Source: JBBTCJ01 sp038043285 (GTDB taxonomy: Bacteria > Planctomycetota > Phycisphaerae > UBA1845). From it: a stretch of DNA of 10,854 bases. Within the stretch, counting starts at the first letter, position 1. The number at the start of each line of letters is the position of its first letter. Shown here one piece after another: positions 7,282 through 10,854 of the stretch. Below the pieces are notes generated by a model. That model was not told the origin of the DNA and did no database searches. It saw nothing but the letters and a program-made list of their open reading frames with translations. A program made the position numbers and the translations under genes. Location of the stretch: assembly GCA_038043285.1 (NCBI GenBank), contig JBBTCJ010000176.1:1-10854 (forward strand). Direction: 5' to 3'.

Positions 7282-7551
7282 CTACGCGCACATCATGCTC
7301 ACGCAGGTCAGTCCCGTGCAGCAATCCCCGTCCACGGTGCACGGCGAACCCGCGTCGCCGCACCACGACATAAACTGCGTTCCCGCTCGCGCCGACGAAG
7401 CGCTGATCGCCAACACCACGGGCGCAAGGTATACGCCCTTAACGGCCGCACCGCGCAGAAACGCCCGACGCGACGGGTGTAGGAGTTCCCTCCCTGTCGG
7501 TGCTCCGACAACCGCATTCGGATCGTGCGTTTCGTTCATTTCGAGCGACAC
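7282..7551 (-). CDS. Tat-signal knottin-like peptide precursor, six cysteines
   Basis: An 89-residue precursor. Residues 1-56 form a twin-arginine leader: SRRAFLRG (27-34) fits S-R-R-x-F-L-K closely, followed by a hydrophobic stretch and a likely signal-peptidase site after ARA (54-56). The roughly 33-residue mature part has exactly six cysteines (64, 71, 77, 78, 83, 88) spaced C-x6-C-x5-CC-x4-C-x4-C, within the inhibitor cystine knot pattern of knottins. The leader also holds Y-L-A-P-V-V (41-46), like the Y-x-x-P motif that PqqD-type domains bind in lasso leaders. GTG 7551 is preferred because the leader then aligns without gaps with the neighbouring peptide and both arginine pairs fall at 28-29; ATG 7539 is the alternative. 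I infer export as a disulfide-bonded miniprotein; target and activity are unknown. Confidence 0.78.
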   Translation of the reverse strand: MSLEMNETHDPNAVVGAPTGRELLHPSRRAFLRGAAVKGVYLAPVVLAISASSARAGTQFMSWCGDAGSPCTVDGDCCTGLTCVSMMCA

Positions 7552-7607
7552 TCATCCCACGCCGCCGCCTGATGACACGAGGTCCGTGACTTCGCCCGCC
7601 GGCGAGA

Positions 7608-7910
7608 TCAACACGGGTTGCACGGCTCGCACATGGGATTGCCTACACCCACGCATTGAAACCCCGGACAGCACTGGGCCGCCCCGCATGGGTCTCCAAA
7701 GCTCGCACACTGGCTCCAAGGGATGCCGTCCTTGCTGTTGGCCCGCGCCTCGCTTCCCCGGCCGAGGACCGCCACGACCGGCGCGACATACGCCAGTTTC
7801 CGGGTTGTCCCCCAGAGAAACGCCCGCCGCGATGAAAGAGCCGATTCGCGCGGTGGCGCCGGTGTCGATGTCTCCGCCTGTTTCGTCCCCTCTTCCACCT
7901 CTGATATCAC
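7608..7910 (-). CDS. Tat-signal knottin-like peptide precursor, eight cysteines
   Basis: A 100-residue precursor, paralogous in its leader to the next gene. SSRRAFLWG (26-34) is the twin-arginine motif, Y-V-A-P-V-V (41-46) lies in the hydrophobic part with Gly50 after it, and a likely cleavage site follows ARA (55-57). The mature part of about 43 residues has cysteines at 68, 75, 80, 81, 86, 94, 97 and 100: C-x6-C-x4-CC-x4-C-x7-C, a knottin-like framework, plus a terminal C-x2-C-x2-C. The start is GTG 7910; AGGAAG lies immediately upstream, too close for ideal spacing, so GTG 7898 is possible. It begins 22 bases after the nucleotidyltransferase-SET stop. I infer a secreted disulfide-rich peptide. 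The terminal CxxCxxC might instead bind a metal. Confidence 0.76.
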   Translation of the reverse strand: MISEVEEGTKQAETSTPAPPRESALSSRRAFLWGTTRKLAYVAPVVAVLGRGSEARANSKDGIPWSQCASFGDPCGAAQCCPGFQCVGVGNPMCEPCNPC

Positions 7911-7932
7911 CTTCCTGGTTCGTCACCCACGT

Positions 7933-9321
7933 TCAAGCGACCGCCGCTGAATGATGTAGGTTTTGCGGCACGACGGCCCTCTGCGCGCAGTCGCAAGCGT
8001 TCGGTCCGTAGCTGATGGTGACCTCGTGCCCGCGAAGAATGGATCGCGTGGCCACCAGCTCGAACCCCTTGAACCGACTGTTCGGAGCGCACGAGTGATT
8101 CAGATACATCAGTTTTCCCGTCAATTCGTACCGTTGCGCGCCACCGGAGACGTCGGCCTGCCGCACGACGTACATGCCGTCCCGATCGACCCTTCGCCCG
8201 AAGTACCACGCAATCACGTCGCCCGCGGCAATGTCCTTTTGGGCGAAAACCCCGAGTCCGTGGATCGGACTGGGGCGAAGCTCAACCTTGGAGCGAAACC
8301 GCTTCAACAGCGGTAGATATCGTCCCAGCGGACCAAGCCAGCGAAGCACGTGCGCCGCAACCCGCCACCCGGCGTGCCTCCTCCCGTACCAATCCGCCAT
8401 GTAGGCCCGATCCGGCAGAATGATCGACCACAGATAGGCAAGCACGAATCGCAAACCGGGCGTACACGTCGTGTTGACCAGAACGTGTGCCGCCGCGTGC
8501 GTCGCATCGCGCGGCGCCTGCCGCAGGGCCAACCGATCGCGCCACCCGCAGGAAATCTCCCGCAATCGTCGTCGCACCTCGTCGGGCACCACGGAACCGT
8601 ATTGCTCCTCCGCTCGCGCCAGCGCCTCTCGAACAGGAAGCCCAAGTTTCCAAGAGCGGACCTTTTCGATGAAACGATCCCAATCAAGCCGATGGCCGCA
8701 CGCCTCGACCCAACGCTGAAGATCGCAGACCCAGGTCGGTCGGGCGCAGGCGTGAACGGCCGCGTGGGTCGCCAGGTGAATGAGCATGTCCTCGGGGTTG
8801 GGCAGTAAGAACTTCGCCCGCCCGAAGGAGAACTCCTCGGCGTCGCGCCAGAAAGCGTCGTCGGGAACCGTGCGCGCGTAGCGCAGTGGGCGAAACGGCC
8901 GCACGTGCAGATCAATCTTCACCGGGTCGATCGTGCCGATCGTGTAGTCCAATTCGTAATAAAACCGCGGAAAGTAATCCGCGCGGACGCCGCAAAGACC
9001 GCGAAGCCCGCCCATCGACTCCAAGACCGCAAAGGTCGCATCAAGATCTTCGGGCCGAACCATCAAGTCGAGGTCGTCCATCAACCGCTCGTCGGGTTGG
9101 TCATAGACCGTCGCGTTCAGGGCCGCGCCTTTCAGCACCATCACCCGCACCCCGGACTCACCCAGCTTGCCGACGACTCGTTCAGCCAGCCGCATCATGC
9201 GAATGTTGCGAAGAGCCGCCGCAGAAAGCGAGGTGCCCCGATCGCAGGGCGCATCCCCGAAGGATCGCGGCGCCGGCTTCGGCGGAACCAACCGAGGTTG
9301 AGGAGCGAGCGTCGTGGTCAC
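7933..9321 (-). CDS. NTP_transf_5-type nucleotidyltransferase fused to a SET domain
   Basis: A continuous 462-residue protein with two parts. Residues about 35-330 match the nucleotidyltransferase family seen beside PqqD and HprK-related genes: VLKGAAL (62-68), the metal-binding RLMDDLDLMV (79-88, Asp82/83/85) and KIDLHV (135-140). Residues about 345-445 are a compact SET domain: SPIHGLGVFAQKDIAAGDVI (351-370), YLNHSCAPN (406-414), VTISYG (434-439) and a CDC (443-445) that recalls a post-SET zinc site. SET domains transfer methyl groups from S-adenosylmethionine to lysine; NTP_transf_5 activity is not well established. The start is GTG 9321, overlapping the preceding stop by four bases. Both catalytic cores look intact, and there is no frameshift at the junction (near 8300). 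A protein- or peptide-modifying role is inferred from the neighbouring peptide genes. Confidence 0.83.
   Translation of the reverse strand: MTTTLAPQPRLVPPKPAPRSFGDAPCDRGTSLSAAALRNIRMMRLAERVVGKLGESGVRVMVLKGAALNATVYDQPDERLMDDLDLMVRPEDLDATFAVLESMGGLRGLCGVRADYFPRFYYELDYTIGTIDPVKIDLHVRPFRPLRYARTVPDDAFWRDAEEFSFGRAKFLLPNPEDMLIHLATHAAVHACARPTWVCDLQRWVEACGHRLDWDRFIEKVRSWKLGLPVREALARAEEQYGSVVPDEVRRRLREISCGWRDRLALRQAPRDATHAAAHVLVNTTCTPGLRFVLAYLWSIILPDRAYMADWYGRRHAGWRVAAHVLRWLGPLGRYLPLLKRFRSKVELRPSPIHGLGVFAQKDIAAGDVIAWYFGRRVDRDGMYVVRQADVSGGAQRYELTGKLMYLNHSCAPNSRFKGFELVATRSILRGHEVTISYGPNACDCAQRAVVPQNLHHSAAVA
9318..9321 (-). promoter_or_regulatory. GTGA stop/start overlap (translational coupling)
   Basis: The VKOR-thioredoxin gene ends TGA at 9320-9318 and the nucleotidyltransferase-SET gene begins GTG at 9321-9319, giving the four-base GTGA overlap. 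It implies coupled translation and therefore a shared transcript for these two genes. Confidence 0.85.
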
Positions 9322-10496
9322 GGCGTCGCCTCCGTACGGTTGCTCGAAAACCCCTCGACGGTGCAGGTCGCATCGCTTGCCGCGACTTGTTGCGACAACT
9401 CAGCCGCGATGGTGTTCCAAAACGCCCAACTGTTGAGACAAAGGTCGGGCACGCGTCGTCCGCCGACGAACACCGCCGGAACCGTAGTCACGCCCAACGA
9501 ACGCGCCAGCGCGGCATCCTCCTCCACGCGGCGAGCCTCGTCGTCTCCGGTCCGTCCGCTGTCCGCGGCCACGGAGCCGGAATCCGAAGCGCCGGATGAC
9601 CGGGCCAGCCGCCGCTCGATCAAAACATTCGCCGGCAGCATGTCCGCCGCGACGTGCCGCCAGAACTTCTCGAAGCACGCGCACCCGCGACAGCCTGGAT
9701 TGCTGAAGATCACGATCCCGCTCGACGCCGACGCAGTGGATCGCAGGGGGATCTCGCGCACCGACTGGGCGTGGAACTCACGAACCCACATGTCCGAGTT
9801 CTCGCGTACTTCCGCCATCGCCCGCTGGCACGCGTCAACCTTGCGCCATTGCCGCCGCAGCTCGCGGGCCGCATCGTAGTAGAACCACAGTCCGGTGGTG
9901 GAGAGCGCAACCCCGCAGGTGGCGATCCAACACAGACGGTTGACGTAGGCGTCGCCGGCACGCTCCGCCATCGACGAGAAAACCGCGTCGAAGGAATGCC
10001 CTTGCCGCAGCCCCGCCCATGTCGCGGCCAGCATCAAGACGTTGCAGACATGCCCGGCCACGCACTGCGGACACCACGCGCCAAGCGAAAAAACCATAAC
10101 CGAGATGAGAAGGATGGAAGCTGCCAGCCCGGCGCAGGAAGCCGCCCCGGTTGCCCATCGCAGGAGTCTTGATCGAGTCCCTTGCCTTCCCAGCACCGCC
10201 AGCCAGATCGCCGCCGCGACGAAGTACGCCAGTCCGGCAAACGACGCGGGCACGACATGACGCGTCCCGCCGATCGTGAAATCGAACGACCCCCATCGAC
10301 TTTCGACGACCTCGCGGCAACTCAGGCTCGATGGGCCCGATGATCCACAAAGACCGGCGAACCATCCGCCCCCGTCCGGCACACTCCGCCATCCGCCATC
10401 ATGCTGCGCCAGCAGCGTGCCGCACACCCAGGCGCCGCACAGCGCGGCCACGACCGCAGTGCTAAGCAACATTCCTTGCCGACGGGACGAGTGCAT
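9318..10496 (-). CDS. VKOR-thioredoxin (DsbA-like) fusion, disulfide-forming protein
   Basis: About 392 residues from ATG 10496. The N-terminal half is a vitamin K epoxide reductase (VKOR) membrane domain: a first membrane helix (about 9-30), loop cysteines in LCGSSGPSSLSC (Cys50, Cys60), membrane segments with FAGLAYF, and the quinone-side active site SLGAWCPQC (CPQC, 142-145). After a linker comes a thioredoxin-like domain outside the membrane with IFSNPGCRGCACF (CRGC, 269-272) and the cis-proline loop VTTVPAVFVGG (Pro340). Such fusions form disulfides in exported proteins and pass electrons to quinone. ATG 10496 (a weak GGGAA lies upstream) is preferred to a GTG at 10559, which adds a charged, non-membrane extension. 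It is the first gene of the operon, and the two cysteine-rich peptides encoded downstream are natural substrates. Confidence 0.87.
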   Translation of the reverse strand: MHSSRRQGMLLSTAVVAALCGAWVCGTLLAQHDGGWRSVPDGGGWFAGLCGSSGPSSLSCREVVESRWGSFDFTIGGTRHVVPASFAGLAYFVAAAIWLAVLGRQGTRSRLLRWATGAASCAGLAASILLISVMVFSLGAWCPQCVAGHVCNVLMLAATWAGLRQGHSFDAVFSSMAERAGDAYVNRLCWIATCGVALSTTGLWFYYDAARELRRQWRKVDACQRAMAEVRENSDMWVREFHAQSVREIPLRSTASASSGIVIFSNPGCRGCACFEKFWRHVAADMLPANVLIERRLARSSGASDSGSVAADSGRTGDDEARRVEEDAALARSLGVTTVPAVFVGGRRVPDLCLNSWAFWNTIAAELSQQVAASDATCTVEGFSSNRTEATP

Positions 10497-10668
10497 CGTA
10501 GCGAGTTCCCATAACCAAAGCCGACCGAGCGCGCAGCCCGCTCGCGGCTGCCGCGACACCGCGGACCCATGTTCTATCGGACGATGCGGCGGAACGATTC
10601 AGATCGGCGGGGAATCTGCACGGAAGCTAGTGGTCCGACACCATCTAACCCTTCGGGTTTTAGACGGT
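10497..10668 (-). other. Upstream region of the operon; no gene seen
   Basis: No plausible gene lies here. The operon promoter is expected in this region by position, but I cannot identify convincing -35/-10 boxes. Two small hairpins are visible: GCAGCC/GGCTGC (10533-10551, 7-base loop) and AACCC/GGGTT (10647-10659, loop TTC). The hexamer GGTCCG occurs at 10632-10637 and 10666-10671. None has a following T-run that would mark a terminator. Confidence 0.5.
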
Positions 10669-10742
10669 CCGCTCCCTCACGGTCGCGGTTCCGATAAAAG
10701 GTGCCCGGCCGTTTGAACAGAGCCGCGACCGTGAGGGAGCGG
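10669..10742. repeat. Perfect 20-bp inverted repeat (large stem-loop)
   Basis: CCGCTCCCTCACGGTCGCGG at 10669-10688 is the exact reverse complement of CCGCGACCGTGAGGGAGCGG at 10723-10742; the loop is 34 bases. On the plus strand the stem is followed by TGTTTTTCC, so it could terminate plus-strand transcripts, but no plus-strand gene leads into it here. The arm is the same 20-mer that forms the adjacent tandem array. Confidence 0.9.
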
Positions 10743-10854
10743 TGTTTTTCCTGATCCGTACCGCGACCGTGAGGGAGCGACCGCCGTTTCTTCTTCTACC
10801 CGTACCGCGACCGTGAGGGAGCGGCCGCCGTTTCTTCTTCTATCCGTACCGCGA
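10723..10854 (+). repeat. Tandem repeats of a CCGCGACCGTGAGGGAGCGG unit, running off the window
   Basis: Direct copies begin at 10723, 10761, 10805 and (partial) 10849. The first spacing is 38 bases and the next two are 44. The copy at 10761 differs at its last base. In the 44-bp units the sequence between 20-mers is also conserved (GCCGTTTCTTCTTCTA then CCGTA), so this is a true tandem repeat. It extends beyond the right edge. Confidence 0.92.

Noticed and set aside
7552..7926. 124-codon minus-strand frame overlapping the eight-cysteine peptide gene in another phase
   Set aside because: Low-complexity Gly/Arg-rich translation with no signal peptide; the overlapping frame has the Tat motif and cysteine framework shared with its neighbour.
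7282..9321. Standard lasso-peptide cluster
   Set aside because: No asparagine-synthetase-like cyclase or transglutaminase-like leader peptidase is visible in the window, and the mature parts are cysteine-rich with their own signal-peptidase sites. Only the recognition motif and tailoring genes are shared.
8905..9879. 324-codon plus-strand open frame across the VKOR-thioredoxin/nucleotidyltransferase junction
   Set aside because: It spans two well-supported minus-strand genes and shows no recognisable domain.
10669..10854. Possible CRISPR array at the right edge
   Set aside because: The sequences between 20-mers are themselves repeated, the first copy is inverted, and spacing changes from 38 to 44; no cas gene is present.

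Overview
The window looks like chromosomal DNA of a planctomycete, probably Phycisphaerae-like. This is inferred from the high GC, a cysteine-rich secreted protein that combines RCC1-type blades, thrombospondin-3-like Asp repeats and a dockerin-like C-terminus, and the interspersed GC-rich palindromic repeats. No rRNA, tRNA or CRISPR locus was seen.

Left part, plus strand (1-3483). A large secreted protein, cut by the window edge, opens with four near-identical 117-bp repeats (1-468) and ends at 1586. The gap from 1587 to 2016 is mostly filled by a 290-bp palindromic, MITE-like element (1667-1956) with 22-bp terminal inverted repeats and nested hairpins. It is followed by a patatin-like phospholipase lipoprotein (2017-3483).

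Right part, minus strand (10496 down to 3485). Eight tightly packed genes read as one operon, in transcription order: VKOR-thioredoxin fusion (disulfide formation); NTP_transf_5 nucleotidyltransferase fused to a SET domain; two short Tat-signal peptides with knottin-like cysteine frameworks; a PqqD-family peptide chaperone; an HprK-related kinase; a GT2 glycosyltransferase; a GT4 glycosyltransferase. Most junctions are a 4-nt overlap or 10-22-nt gaps. The longest gaps, about 50 nt, flank the second peptide gene. The last gene converges on the patatin gene with a single base between stop codons.

The operon is the main point of interest. PqqD, HprK-related kinase and NTP_transf_5 resemble the module annotated as the 'HPr-rel-A' system and resemble tailoring genes of some lasso-peptide clusters. 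Here they surround two disulfide-rich peptides whose collinear leaders carry both a twin-arginine motif and a Y-x-x-P motif like the lasso leader element bound by PqqD-type domains. The inferred model is that peptides are recognised through PqqD, possibly modified by the kinase, the nucleotidyltransferase/SET protein or the glycosyltransferases, exported by Tat, and oxidised by the VKOR-thioredoxin protein. This is a hypothesis. No lasso cyclase or leader protease is visible, and an exopolysaccharide role for the enzymes is a live alternative.

The right edge (10669-10854) holds copies of the 20-mer CCGCGACCGTGAGGGAGCGG, first as an inverted pair and then as a 44-bp tandem array that runs off the window.
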